From Nostoc sp. NMS9 (GTDB lineage: Bacteria; Cyanobacteriota; Cyanobacteriia; Cyanobacteriales; Nostocaceae), in NCBI RefSeq assembly GCF_017114995.1, contig NZ_JABXKL010000005.1:1-64000 (forward strand): a DNA stretch of 64,000 nucleotides. Reading direction: 5' to 3'. Shown here piece by piece: positions 45,353-54,327 of the stretch (positions within the stretch are counted from its first letter, which is position 1; every line of letters begins with the position of its first letter). A program made the position numbers and the translations under genes. The notes under the pieces are model-generated. The model was not told where the DNA came from and ran no database searches. It saw only the letters and a list, made by a program, of their open reading frames with translations.

Positions 45353-45919
45353 TTATTTAGATGCTAACACTTCAATTTGCAAAATCACCCGTTCTAATTC
45401 CTCAATTATTACAGTGCTTTCAGTCTTTTTAAAGGCATCTACAAGCGCTCGATAATACCAAAGAGTACCTTCTTTACGCCCATGAAAACGTTCCCAAAGA
45501 GATTCGCCCAAAATGCGATAATCTTTGAGAATAGATTGGGCATTGTAAAGTTTATCAGCTAATGACACCAGCAGAACTGATGGGGAAGCAGTAGCAATAT
45601 GAGCAATGTATGCCTCCTTACGCTGTCGCCAAGGGGGTTTTGGAGTTGTATCAGCGTCAGTACAACCATCTACAATTGCCGTTACATTGTCACCAAAGCG
45701 ACGACGAATTTCTTCTCGTGTTGCAGCGCCACCTTGATCTTCGATCGCATCGTGTAAGAGGGCTGCGATCGCTTCATCTTCATTTGCCCCGTATTCTAAA
45801 GCAATACTGGCGACACCTAATAAATGGGCAACGTAGGGGACACCTGAACCTTTACGAACTTGGTTAGCGTGTAGTTGGGTAGCGTAGGTAAGGGCTGCGG
45901 TAAAACGTTCTGAGAGCAT
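45353..45919 (-). CDS. HD-domain phosphohydrolase (SpoT/MESH1-like)
   Basis: 188 residues. The metal-binding HD motif is complete: His in YVAHLLGV, His-Asp in ALLHDAIEDQGG, and a later Asp in VSLADKLYNAQSIL. The layout matches the small HD_4 family related to the hydrolase domain of SpoT. No synthetase domain is present. It may hydrolyse (p)ppGpp or another nucleotide; that is inference. The start is ATG 45919 (MLSERFTAALTYATQL). It is monocistronic. Confidence 0.87.
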   Translation of the reverse strand: MLSERFTAALTYATQLHANQVRKGSGVPYVAHLLGVASIALEYGANEDEAIAALLHDAIEDQGGAATREEIRRRFGDNVTAIVDGCTDADTTPKPPWRQRKEAYIAHIATASPSVLLVSLADKLYNAQSILKDYRILGESLWERFHGRKEGTLWYYRALVDAFKKTESTVIIEELERVILQIEVLASK

Positions 45920-46164
45920 TGTATAAAAAAATTCCAGCAGTCAGAAGAACTCAACTGAAATATTGGGTTTGTGTCAATTTTATAACAAATCGCTCCAAGT
46001 GCAGAGGTAATAAAGAATGAAAAGGGTACAAGGGGAAAATTGAAATTTGAAATTAGATAAACAACATTTAAATCTATATTCCATCGCCAGATAGATAAAA
46101 CTCTGCTGTTAGTTTATTAAATTTACTCAAGGATGTACTTTAAACTAGGAGTTAACTTAACATA

Positions 46165-46905
46165 ATGCTAGGCAATCCTGGATTAGGAGAGCAAGCGCTC
46201 AATAAAGCGGTAGAAATAGGATTATCTAGTCAGTTAGATGAAGTAGAAAATCTAGATGTAGACATCAAGACAGACCCGCTGAAACTGGTTCAGGGAGAGG
46301 TGGATGAAGTCACGATTCAAGGTGAAGGTTTGGTTATGCAGAAAGACCTCCGCATGGAGGAATTGGAAATGCAAATGACTAATGTTGCCATTAATCCTCT
46401 AAGTGTGGCTTTTGGCAAAATTGAACTTACTAAACCGACTGAAGCTCATGCACAGGTTGTGTTAACCGAAGCTGATATCAATTGTGCTTTCAACTCCGAA
46501 TATGTGCGTTCACAACTGCAAAGTCAAAAAATACATATTAACGGACAATTGAGGACTATTGAACCTCAAGATGTAGATTTTCGATTACCGGGTGATGGGA
46601 AAGTAGCACTAAATGCCAGCATAAAATTAGTAGAAACTGGTGAAAATCAGCAAGTTGCTTTTTCTGCAGTCCCCAGGATTAGCAGCAATGGAAAAAGTGT
46701 TACTTTGGAAAATATCGAGTATGGCGAAAGTAAGGAAATCTCGCCAGATTTGACAAAAGCTTTGATAGATCAAACTAGCGAAATTTTGAATCTAAGTAAC
46801 TTTGATTTAGATGGTATGAGTCTGCAAGTCAACCAACTAAAAGTAGAAGTAGGCAAACTAATCCTACAGGCTGAAGCTTATGTTGAAAAAATTCCTTCAG
46901 CTTAA
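46165..46905 (+). CDS. DUF2993 (LmeA-like) protein
   Basis: 246 residues. The pattern GEQALNKAVEIGLSSQLDEV, LVQGEVDEVTIQGEGLVMQK and LTEADINCAFNSEYV is that of DUF2993, a family related to mycobacterial LmeA, a phospholipid-binding envelope protein. There is no clear signal peptide from this start. The role in cyanobacteria is unknown; lipid or envelope binding is inferred. It is followed 33 bp later by a DUF2231 membrane protein on the same strand, a likely operon. Confidence 0.82.
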   Translation: MLGNPGLGEQALNKAVEIGLSSQLDEVENLDVDIKTDPLKLVQGEVDEVTIQGEGLVMQKDLRMEELEMQMTNVAINPLSVAFGKIELTKPTEAHAQVVLTEADINCAFNSEYVRSQLQSQKIHINGQLRTIEPQDVDFRLPGDGKVALNASIKLVETGENQQVAFSAVPRISSNGKSVTLENIEYGESKEISPDLTKALIDQTSEILNLSNFDLDGMSLQVNQLKVEVGKLILQAEAYVEKIPSA

Positions 46906-46938
46906 AAATGTAACGTTCATAAATTCAGGATACTAATA

Positions 46939-47490
46939 ATGGAAACTACAGAAACAACGCAAACAGGTTCAACACCTTTTCCAAATATTCCACCAGTTAT
47001 TGAAAGTAACGACAGTGAGTATCGTGATACTGGTGTACCCAGTACAGTTGCGATCGCCGGACATCCTCTACACCCGTTGAGTGTGATCTTTCCCATAGCC
47101 TTTTTAGCCGCCGCTTTGGGAAGTGACATTGGTTACTGGTTAACTGGCGATTTCTTTTGGGCTAGGGCTTCGCTATGGTTAATCGGACTTGGATTAGCTG
47201 GAGGCCTCCTTGCATCTGCGATCGGTCTGAGCGACTTTGTGAAAATTGAACGAGTCCGTAAGCGCACCGCCGGTTGGACGCATTTGATACTTAACGTTTC
47301 TATACTAGTTTTATCGCTCGTTAACTTTCTCCTACGCTTGGGCGACGCTGAGTCCCGAATAGTACCTTGGGGACTGTTAATCTCGCTTGTTGTCGGTACA
47401 CTGACTAGTGCTTCTGGTTGGTTCGGTGCTGAACTCTCCTATCGCCACAAAATTGGTGTAGTGGGTGGAGGTAGCAGAAGATATCCTTAA
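46939..47490 (+). CDS. DUF2231 membrane protein
   Basis: 183 residues. After a 40-residue polar N-terminus, GHPLHPLSVIFPIAFLAAAL opens the DUF2231 domain with four membrane helices (about 48-65, 78-97, 113-130, 142-160). The conserved His pair in GHPLHP and the helix-3 region GWTHLILN resemble a heme or metal site in related membrane proteins, but no function is established. It is the second gene of a probable two-gene unit with the DUF2993 gene. Confidence 0.85.
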   Translation: METTETTQTGSTPFPNIPPVIESNDSEYRDTGVPSTVAIAGHPLHPLSVIFPIAFLAAALGSDIGYWLTGDFFWARASLWLIGLGLAGGLLASAIGLSDFVKIERVRKRTAGWTHLILNVSILVLSLVNFLLRLGDAESRIVPWGLLISLVVGTLTSASGWFGAELSYRHKIGVVGGGSRRYP

Positions 47491-47971
47491 AGGAGGCAGA
47501 AGATAGGAAAAACGCAGCACTTAACAAGATAGTTGGTCGGAGCTAGAAACCCAGTGACAGATTATTATTTACAGCTTCCGCTAAGAATATTTAGCAGTTA
47601 TCGTTTGTATTTGATACAGTTTTGATACATCTTGTGGGATGGAGATAAGTCTGATCTAAGGTGTTTCCAAAATCAAAATTTGGGAGGATATTTCCCTTAC
47701 CCAGTCAGGCTTTTGAACCCATCTCACAAGAAAAAATTAGCGTATTTAATTAATAACTGTATACTTTATCTATGTGGTGAAATAAATTACATCCTGTTAA
47801 ATACTAACTTTTTATATACATAAGCTTATAAAAATTACAATTATACAAAAGGGTGAAATTGCAATATTGAATTTCATACTAAATTAAGTTTAAAAAAGTG
47901 CGCGAGCGGTAATTTTCAGACTTTAAAGTGTTTTAATAAAGTTATTACCGAAAGTTTAGAGAAGCAAAAAC
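47491..47971. other. Intergenic region
   Basis: AT-rich, with no supported gene. A 63-codon plus frame at 47632 has no ribosome-binding site or family resemblance. The last 100 bp probably contain the promoter of the repeat protein gene. Confidence 0.5.
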
Positions 47972-48349
47972 ATGAAAGGTTTCAGGAAGTTATCTTCAAT
48001 AGCAGTATTGCTATTTGCCTTTGTGTCTCCGCCCTCATTAGCTGAAGCGAAAGATATTTCTTTAAGTAATGCTCTGAATGAACAGAGCATTGCACCAGAT
48101 GCTAACCTGGTTGGAAATAAAACCGGAGAGCTTTTGATTGCTCAACGGCGGTCAGGACGATACCAGAGAATCCGACGACGGCAGATAATCCGACGACGGC
48201 AGTCCTACGGACGATATCAGAGAATCCAACGACGGCAGCCTTACGGACGATATCAGAGAATCCAACGACGGCAGCGTTTTGGACAACGCCAGATTATCGA
48301 ACGACGGCAGCCCTACGGACGATACCAGATTATCCGACGACGGTATTAG
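47972..48349 (+). CDS. Small secreted Arg/Tyr-rich repeat protein
   Basis: 125 residues. A signal peptide (about 1-26, LLFAFVSPPSLAEA) predicts export. After a 35-residue linker, residues 59-125 are imperfect repeats of the type RRQPYGRYQRIQ, very rich in Arg, Gln and Tyr; the chain ends YQIIRRRY. The DNA repeats (gacggcag, tacggacgata) show recent duplication. The strong positive charge suggests binding to a polyanion such as exopolysaccharide, nucleic acid or membrane, but there is no family precedent that I know. The start is ATG 47972, with agagaagc upstream. Confidence 0.75.
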   Translation: MKGFRKLSSIAVLLFAFVSPPSLAEAKDISLSNALNEQSIAPDANLVGNKTGELLIAQRRSGRYQRIRRRQIIRRRQSYGRYQRIQRRQPYGRYQRIQRRQRFGQRQIIERRQPYGRYQIIRRRY

Positions 48350-48530
48350 AGATATGAGTAAAAATGACGTAGGCATAATACCCCTCTCATAACAGAGACG
48401 CTACGCGTAGCTTGCTTCCACGAAGTGGTATAGGAAGCCTTCGGCTACATGAATTTTGCCTACTAAGGATTTTGGATAAGGCACATAATTAGTTTCTAGA
48501 GATGTCTATTGAGGACTGGTGATACAAATA

Positions 48531-48663
48531 ATATCGTGTCCGGTTAAAGACTTACATATCATTAAGACCGCAGAGGGGTAAAGGTGCAGAGGGGCAGAGG
48601 GGACGAGTTTTTGGTCTTTCTGGATAGATTCGGGAATTATAACTAATTAGCCGGATATGATAT
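48531..48663. mobile_element. MITE family A, copy 2 (133 bp)
   Basis: Ends are ATATCGTGTCCGG and CCGGATATGATAT. The interior (gttaaagactta, attaagaccgc, aattataactaattag) matches the reverse complement of 55007-55135 closely. The core is purine-rich STRR-like DNA (gcagagggg). One A lies just outside each end. Confidence 0.82.
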
Positions 48664-48683
48664 AAGCCAATTGTTAATAGAAA

Positions 48684-48763
48684 TCTGGTGAAAAAGAATG
48701 TAGAGACGCAGCACTGCTACATCTCTACAAAAGTTTGGATAACATATATTTAATTTCACCAGA
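48684..48763. mobile_element. Small palindromic element (GTGAAA family), 80 bp
   Basis: Perfect 10-bp terminal inverted repeats, TCTGGTGAAA and TTTCACCAGA, with an internal GTAGAGACG-type hairpin. Homologous to 14114-14176 in reverse orientation. Confidence 0.75.
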
Positions 48764-48820
48764 TGTCTCTGTAATGGTTAGTGGTTGTTCTATTAATCAC
48801 TAACCATTAACTATAGTGGC

Positions 48821-51800
48821 TCACTCCAGCCTGGGATTAATAGCTGGTATCACCTTGAAATTGGCGATTTTCCAAGGTTGTATCATCAAGATTTGTTGCT
48901 GAGATGAAAATTCAGTACTCGCGGAACGCTCTAATAAATCTACTGTATTTCCGAGATTCAACCCTAAATCACTTTGCAAAGATAACTCGGCCGTTTCTCC
49001 GTGAGATTCATAACATCGCAAAATTAACTGCTGTGGATCATCTTCAGATGGCTTCAAGGCCATCAAGATTAAATTTTCAGCTGATAAATCTAGGAAACTT
49101 ACTCCTTCAATAGTGCTGTTAGCGGTAGCGGAGGGTTGAGCCAGTGGCCAATTGAATATCACTTGCAACGGTATATTCAATTCATAGCCACGCCGTACTG
49201 TATGGGCTGATTCCCAGCTATGAGCATGAGGATACAAGGTATATTTGAACTCATGAAAACCTCGGTCAGCCTCTGAGTCTGGCCAATTAGAACTGCGTAG
49301 CAGGGTTAGGCGGAGTTGATTTGGTTTGCTGTCATAACCGTATTTACAATCATTGAGCAAACTGACACCATAACGATTTGGGATTGTGGTATTTGTCTGT
49401 GTATCTTCTGCTGTTAAATCAGCCCAACGCAAAGCAGGAACTTCCCATTTTGCTTGTTCTGCGGGGGTTTGTGGTTTAGTTGGGCGGCGAATCGCGCCAC
49501 AGGGAATTTCATAAGTAGCAAAGTCGGCTTCAATATTTAAAGGAAAAGCAGCTTTCACTAATACATGATTTTCTTGCCAATTGACAATTGTAGCGATGTT
49601 CAGCAGACGTGAACCATTTTGCAGAATATAGTCTTGGCAAAATTCCGATTCACCCAACTGACGTACCACGCGTACACGACTTTGCACTGGGCCTTGTTCT
49701 AACCACTGAATAGATTGAAGATTTGTTGAGGGTAAGGGATGTTGAGCATAATTGGGGTCTATATTCCAAGCATCCCAATATTGCCCACTGTCTTTAAAAG
49801 CTTGCAATTGATTCCCCGCCCCACTCAAAACTTCTCGTTGATAAGTTTTGTCAAAAACACTTGATAAATCTCCGGTGTCAGGATCTATAACAACTCGCAA
49901 GAATTCATTTTCTAAAATCCAGTCTGGGAGGAGTGGGGGAGATGAGAGAGAGACGCGATTAATCTCGTCTGTATTGGGGAGTGAAGGGGAAAGCCAAAAT
50001 ATGCGGTAGCCTACGGGTGGAATTTCGGTGGCGAGAAATAGTATGGTTGATGGTTCAGATAATTGCGAGACAAGTTGCTTTCCAGAAGCATCGTAAATCT
50101 GCCATTCTTGGGTAGTTGTTAGTGGTGTGGGTAAGGCTACAGAGATTACCTCAGAACGTTGCCAATTGAGAGAATTGAAAACAAAAATAGGCAGACTATC
50201 GGGTTTTGGTGGTTCTGATAGGGTAATGTGAGATGCGATCGCTAAAAGTGATTCCTGTAATATTTTCGTTCCCACTTGTTCCACTTGTTGCCATTGGGGC
50301 AAGGCATCTGTGTAAACTTGGGTAATTGAAGAACCAGGTAAAATATCGTGAAACTGTTGAAATAACACAAATTTCCAAGCTGCTTCAATTTCTGCTTTCG
50401 GATATGTCACACCACAGCCTACAGTTGCCAAGGTAGCAAATAGTTCAGCTTGATATAATAAATTTTCACAACGACGATTCCAGCGTTTTTGATCTCCGTG
50501 GGTAGTGTAGCAACCGCGATGGAATTCTAAGTATAATTCGTCATTCCAAGTAGGGAATAAGGGAGAATTATCACTATTATCTCCTGCCTCCTGCCTCGTG
50601 CCTCCTGCTTCCTGCCTCCTGCCTCCTTTACTGATTTGCCGTAAATACTTTTCAGCCGTCGTAAATTCTAAGTCTGGAAATAAAGGCGACTTTTGCCAGC
50701 GTTGGGCCGTTTCTAACATATCACGGGTGGGGCCGCCGCCGTGGTCGCCGACACCGGGAAGCCAGAGAGATTCTGGTAAACTAGTTTGGGTTTGCCACTC
50801 AAGAGTATAAGTTGCCATTTTAAGCGGGTCAATGCTTTCACCGATGAGTGCAGACATCAAACTAAAGACTTCGCTACCGTCAGGCGATCGCCACCAAAAA
50901 GCCTCATAATCAAATTTAGTAGTATCATTCCACCGCAACTTCTGCGTCACAAAATACTCAATTCCGGCATTAGCGAAAAACTGCGGTAAAGTTGCACAGA
51001 AACCAAAAGAATCTGGAACCCATTCCACAGTTGAAAGCTGGCCAAATTTCTCCTGGATATAGCGCTGACCATACAGTAGCTGACGGACTATTGATTCACC
51101 AGCAATTAGGTTGAGTTCTGGTTCCACCCACATTCCGCCGACAACTTCCCAACGTCCAGCAGCTACCTGTGCTTGAATTGCCCTAAACAAATCCGGGCGA
51201 TGTTCTTCAATCCAAGCATAAAGTGCGGGACTTGAATGACAGAAAATTAACTCAGGAAAATCTTCTTGCAACTTCAGAACCGACTCAAAAGTATTTTGCG
51301 CCGCATTCCAAGTTTCACTCACAGGCCATAACCATGCTAAATCTAAGTGAGCATGACCCAATAAAAAAATTTTAGATTTTATATCCGTAGCCTTCAAAAA
51401 GGGGGCTAAGATATCAGATTGAATTAAATTTTGGCGTAGAGCTAAAAACGACTGTACCAACTCTCCCTTCTCTTCCTGCGTGTCCTCTGTGCTTCTGCGG
51501 TTCGTAATCTCCGCCACCATCGCCGCCAAAACATCCAACTTCTCCGGCGCAAATTTTTCCAAATAAAGCTGCACTACAGCTAACTCATCAGCCACAAAAC
51601 CTGGATCGGGATTATTATCAACATAAGACTCATAAACTAGGAGCGATCGCACTAAAGCACCATCACAATGTCCCGGACTCACTAACCGCAAAGCCACAGT
51701 GAATTCTTCCCCTGGCGTCACCCCCTGGCTGAGAAGTACTCTAGGCGAACAATCAAATAAATCACCCTCCAGTACTAACTCACCATTTACATAAATCTCA

Positions 51801-52114
51801 GCAGAATCTGCCCACCAAACCAGTACCAGCCGCAAAGATAACCCAGCTAAAGGATAACCGTGTAAATCTTGGGGAACCACCAATCTTTGCACTAGCCATA
51901 GCACTTTTTTCCCGCCCGTCCAAGCAATATGTTCTTTAGCATTCAACTGGGCAGGTTGCCAATGAGACAAATCAGCAGCTACAACATCAGTAATAACTAA
52001 GTCAGATTCCTGATACAGCCACGTAGACTGAAGATTAACTTGACAAAAAGAGCGCAATTGCTCAATTGCTTGTGAGATAAATTTGGTCTGGGATTGAGAG
52101 ACAGTCGGGGTCAT
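48821..52114 (-). CDS. GH38 family alpha-mannosidase
   Basis: 1097 residues, in the range of the family. The zinc site is visible: His254, His256 and Asp258 in LLGHAHLDLAWLW, with nucleophile Asp368 in EWVPDSFGF. GVGDHGGGPTRDML and FHRGCYTTH complete the catalytic and mid domains, and a beta-rich C-terminal half follows. It retains configuration when removing alpha-mannose residues. There is no signal peptide, so it is probably cytoplasmic. Residues about 491-512 (GGRRQEAGGTRQEAGD) are encoded by gcctcct heptads in frame. The start is ATG 52114. It is divergent from a cyanobacterial unknown with 87 bp between. Confidence 0.92.
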   Translation of the reverse strand: MTPTVSQSQTKFISQAIEQLRSFCQVNLQSTWLYQESDLVITDVVAADLSHWQPAQLNAKEHIAWTGGKKVLWLVQRLVVPQDLHGYPLAGLSLRLVLVWWADSAEIYVNGELVLEGDLFDCSPRVLLSQGVTPGEEFTVALRLVSPGHCDGALVRSLLVYESYVDNNPDPGFVADELAVVQLYLEKFAPEKLDVLAAMVAEITNRRSTEDTQEEKGELVQSFLALRQNLIQSDILAPFLKATDIKSKIFLLGHAHLDLAWLWPVSETWNAAQNTFESVLKLQEDFPELIFCHSSPALYAWIEEHRPDLFRAIQAQVAAGRWEVVGGMWVEPELNLIAGESIVRQLLYGQRYIQEKFGQLSTVEWVPDSFGFCATLPQFFANAGIEYFVTQKLRWNDTTKFDYEAFWWRSPDGSEVFSLMSALIGESIDPLKMATYTLEWQTQTSLPESLWLPGVGDHGGGPTRDMLETAQRWQKSPLFPDLEFTTAEKYLRQISKGGRRQEAGGTRQEAGDNSDNSPLFPTWNDELYLEFHRGCYTTHGDQKRWNRRCENLLYQAELFATLATVGCGVTYPKAEIEAAWKFVLFQQFHDILPGSSITQVYTDALPQWQQVEQVGTKILQESLLAIASHITLSEPPKPDSLPIFVFNSLNWQRSEVISVALPTPLTTTQEWQIYDASGKQLVSQLSEPSTILFLATEIPPVGYRIFWLSPSLPNTDEINRVSLSSPPLLPDWILENEFLRVVIDPDTGDLSSVFDKTYQREVLSGAGNQLQAFKDSGQYWDAWNIDPNYAQHPLPSTNLQSIQWLEQGPVQSRVRVVRQLGESEFCQDYILQNGSRLLNIATIVNWQENHVLVKAAFPLNIEADFATYEIPCGAIRRPTKPQTPAEQAKWEVPALRWADLTAEDTQTNTTIPNRYGVSLLNDCKYGYDSKPNQLRLTLLRSSNWPDSEADRGFHEFKYTLYPHAHSWESAHTVRRGYELNIPLQVIFNWPLAQPSATANSTIEGVSFLDLSAENLILMALKPSEDDPQQLILRCYESHGETAELSLQSDLGLNLGNTVDLLERSASTEFSSQQQILMIQPWKIANFKVIPAINPRLE
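50578..50640. repeat. gcctcct heptads inside the mannosidase gene
   Basis: ctcctgcctcctgcctcgtg and cctgcttcctgcctcctgcc are imperfect heptad runs in the coding sequence. On the minus strand they encode Gly/Arg/Gln/Glu-rich residues near 491-512 of the protein. Confidence 0.85.
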
Positions 52115-52201
52115 ATATTCGCTAAGATGAGGTGTTGGTCGTTTTTATTGTTTGGCGCGAGTCTCACAACTTAACAAGACTTGAACTAAAAAATTACTAC
52201 T

Positions 52202-53842
52202 ATGTCTTCTGGTTCCTCTGGTCGTTATCAAAGCAGACTATTTAACTTTGTCCACCAGCAATCTCGGCGGGTGACACAACAGTGGGAACATACCTTTCGG
52301 CATTTGCAAGTTGCCACTAAGTGGGGTGTCGAGGTACTACTTTACCCAGTGTATCTACTGTTTCAGTCATCTGAATCATCTGGGAAAACGCTACATACTA
52401 AAGAACCACAAACTAGATTAAAGTTACAACCAAATGATACCGATTTCCAGCCTGAAACTCTACCCAATGCTGATAGTCCCATTCAAAATGTACTAGAGGC
52501 AGTCAATTACCTGTCATCAGATGAACCCGCCTCCACTCCTACGAAAGCAGCTGAACATTTCAATCCCTTGGCTTTATTGGAAGTTTTTCGGCTGAAATTC
52601 GTTGAAAAGAACTCTAATCTTACTCAATCATCAAATATTACGGCTAATCAAGCTGTAAGTCTCAACCCTTCACAATTAGAGAATGCCCTTCAACAGCGTC
52701 TTCCAATAGTTCGAGGAATTGCCACAAATTTGATGAATCGAAATTTAGTACTTGTTACTGCCGACAATGAAATTCTAGATATCTTAACACCCGAACAACA
52801 GGCAAAATTAGAAGACCGAATTATTAACGAAGTTGCTAATTACTGGCAGTCCTGGCGTTTGATTGTAGCTAAAAAAGAAACGCAGCTATTACGACAAATT
52901 GACCGATTATTAGCAAAACTCACTGACGTAAATCCAGCTAAAATTCCAGTTTTAGCGGAGGATATACCAAAAGATTTACTTAATACAGATAGATTATTAG
53001 CATTTCTAGATATAGCCATTGCTAAGTTGGAATCGAATGCTTTAGTCCCAGTGCAAGAACGTAGCCAGGAAATTGTTCAAGTTGCCCAAACTCAGTTAAA
53101 CATATTTCTTTATGGCAAAGAGCAATTAGCTGCCAAAGGAGAAATTGCCCCTAATGCTGATGGTTTAGAAACTCATTCACAGAATTTTCAGGCTTTGATT
53201 GAGGCGGCGCTTAATTACTTTTTTGGTGTCGGTAATAGAAAAACATTTGAGACAACAACTAGTAATGAGAGATTGCCAGGTAAACTATTTTCGTCACGCC
53301 TGAGAAAAGCTTTGTCCAAAAGCCCTCTGGTAGAGAACCAGGATTTAACAGACGATCCTTGGCTAACGTGGAATGATTTATTTGGTGACACCAAAACCGT
53401 TGCTGACAAGCCAGTTAGACTTTCTGGGGGGAAAAATCCTGCTTTAGCCCCAAGTTTATCAATAGGGCATTTTCCACAAAATAATTTGAGTGTAAAACAA
53501 TCTAAAGTCGGATCTGGTTTGGTACAAAGAAAACAACCAAGTAGTAATCTCGCCTCAAGTCAAAAAACATCTGGAAAAGTCGCCTCTGTAAAACAAACTC
53601 AAACCCGCATTTCCCAAACTAAAAGCGAGAGTCGTAAAGGGGAAATTTTGCAACAGCAATTTCACCAAAGCAGTCAAGTTGAGGCACAGCCAGACTGGAT
53701 AGAAACGACAGCAACTTCAACTGGCTATGAAAAGCACCCCTTAGAGCAACTTTTGGAATGGCTTGATTATGTTATGGTTTGGCTAGAAGAAAGATTTGTA
53801 AAGATTTTTCAGTCGTTGCGGCAGCTATGGCAAGGGAAATAA
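52202..53842 (+). CDS. Conserved cyanobacterial hypothetical protein, 546 aa
   Basis: No catalytic motif is recognised. The N-terminus (MSSGSSGRYQSRLFNFVHQQ) is followed by a hydrophobic patch (WGVEVLLYPVYLLFQS). There is a helical middle (about 150-330), a disordered Ser/Gln/Lys-rich stretch (about 405-500), and a conserved-looking C-terminus (HPLEQLLEWLDYVMVWLEER). It could associate with a membrane through the aromatic N-terminal segment. It is divergent from the mannosidase gene. Confidence 0.72.
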   Translation: MSSGSSGRYQSRLFNFVHQQSRRVTQQWEHTFRHLQVATKWGVEVLLYPVYLLFQSSESSGKTLHTKEPQTRLKLQPNDTDFQPETLPNADSPIQNVLEAVNYLSSDEPASTPTKAAEHFNPLALLEVFRLKFVEKNSNLTQSSNITANQAVSLNPSQLENALQQRLPIVRGIATNLMNRNLVLVTADNEILDILTPEQQAKLEDRIINEVANYWQSWRLIVAKKETQLLRQIDRLLAKLTDVNPAKIPVLAEDIPKDLLNTDRLLAFLDIAIAKLESNALVPVQERSQEIVQVAQTQLNIFLYGKEQLAAKGEIAPNADGLETHSQNFQALIEAALNYFFGVGNRKTFETTTSNERLPGKLFSSRLRKALSKSPLVENQDLTDDPWLTWNDLFGDTKTVADKPVRLSGGKNPALAPSLSIGHFPQNNLSVKQSKVGSGLVQRKQPSSNLASSQKTSGKVASVKQTQTRISQTKSESRKGEILQQQFHQSSQVEAQPDWIETTATSTGYEKHPLEQLLEWLDYVMVWLEERFVKIFQSLRQLWQGK

Positions 53843-54026
53843 TACTAATTCGTAATTCGTAATTAAGACTTGTCAAATTGTATCTGGGTTTCCAGGTTTA
53901 CATCTGTAGCCTAATTTTGGAGAATTTGTATAAGCTAGTAGATATTTTTTAATAAACTATTATAGTAGCAATTTTTCAATTTAAGGATAATTAAGATTAT
54001 CTATAATGTTATTGGTGGTTGTCTAA

Positions 54027-54323
54027 GTGAAAATTATTGTTTACTGTAAATACTTCAATTTCAAAAATCCATTAGATAAACCGAAAATTGAGAGGTTTGT
54101 AGTAAATGTATCTCAAATCCCGAAGATAGGTGAAACAATTGTAGTCGAAAGAATTTCACCCCAAAAGCAGTTTGTCATTATCTTTGAATACATTGTGACA
54201 GCAGTGCAATTTAATGCATCTAGGGAATCGGCTGATGCAGCAGATGCTCAAGTAAACGCATTTTTGAACCACTGTTGGGAGGGAACATCAAATTTCAAAG
54301 TTACAAACTTTTTAGAACAATAA
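54027..54323 (+). CDS. Small hypothetical protein, 98 aa
   Basis: Starts with GTG at 54027 (read MKIIVYCKYFNFKNPLDKPK). It is a soluble, mostly beta-like protein ending in an amphipathic segment (ASRESADAADAQVNAFLNHC). No family is recognised. It converges with the plsC-family pseudogene, 4 bp between ends. Confidence 0.5.
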   Translation: MKIIVYCKYFNFKNPLDKPKIERFVVNVSQIPKIGETIVVERISPQKQFVIIFEYIVTAVQFNASRESADAADAQVNAFLNHCWEGTSNFKVTNFLEQ

Positions 54324-54327
54324 TCTC

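Larger units (their letters stand above)
48350..48820. other. Intergenic region with two small elements
   Basis: 48393-48450 is a dispersed repeat (gacgctacgcgtagcttgc, then gaagccttcggctac). MITE family A copy 2 (48531-48663) and a GTGAAA-type element (48684-48763) follow. No gene is seen. Confidence 0.6.

Noticed and set aside
47632..47823. 63-codon plus-strand frame
   Set aside because: AT-rich, without start signals or homology.
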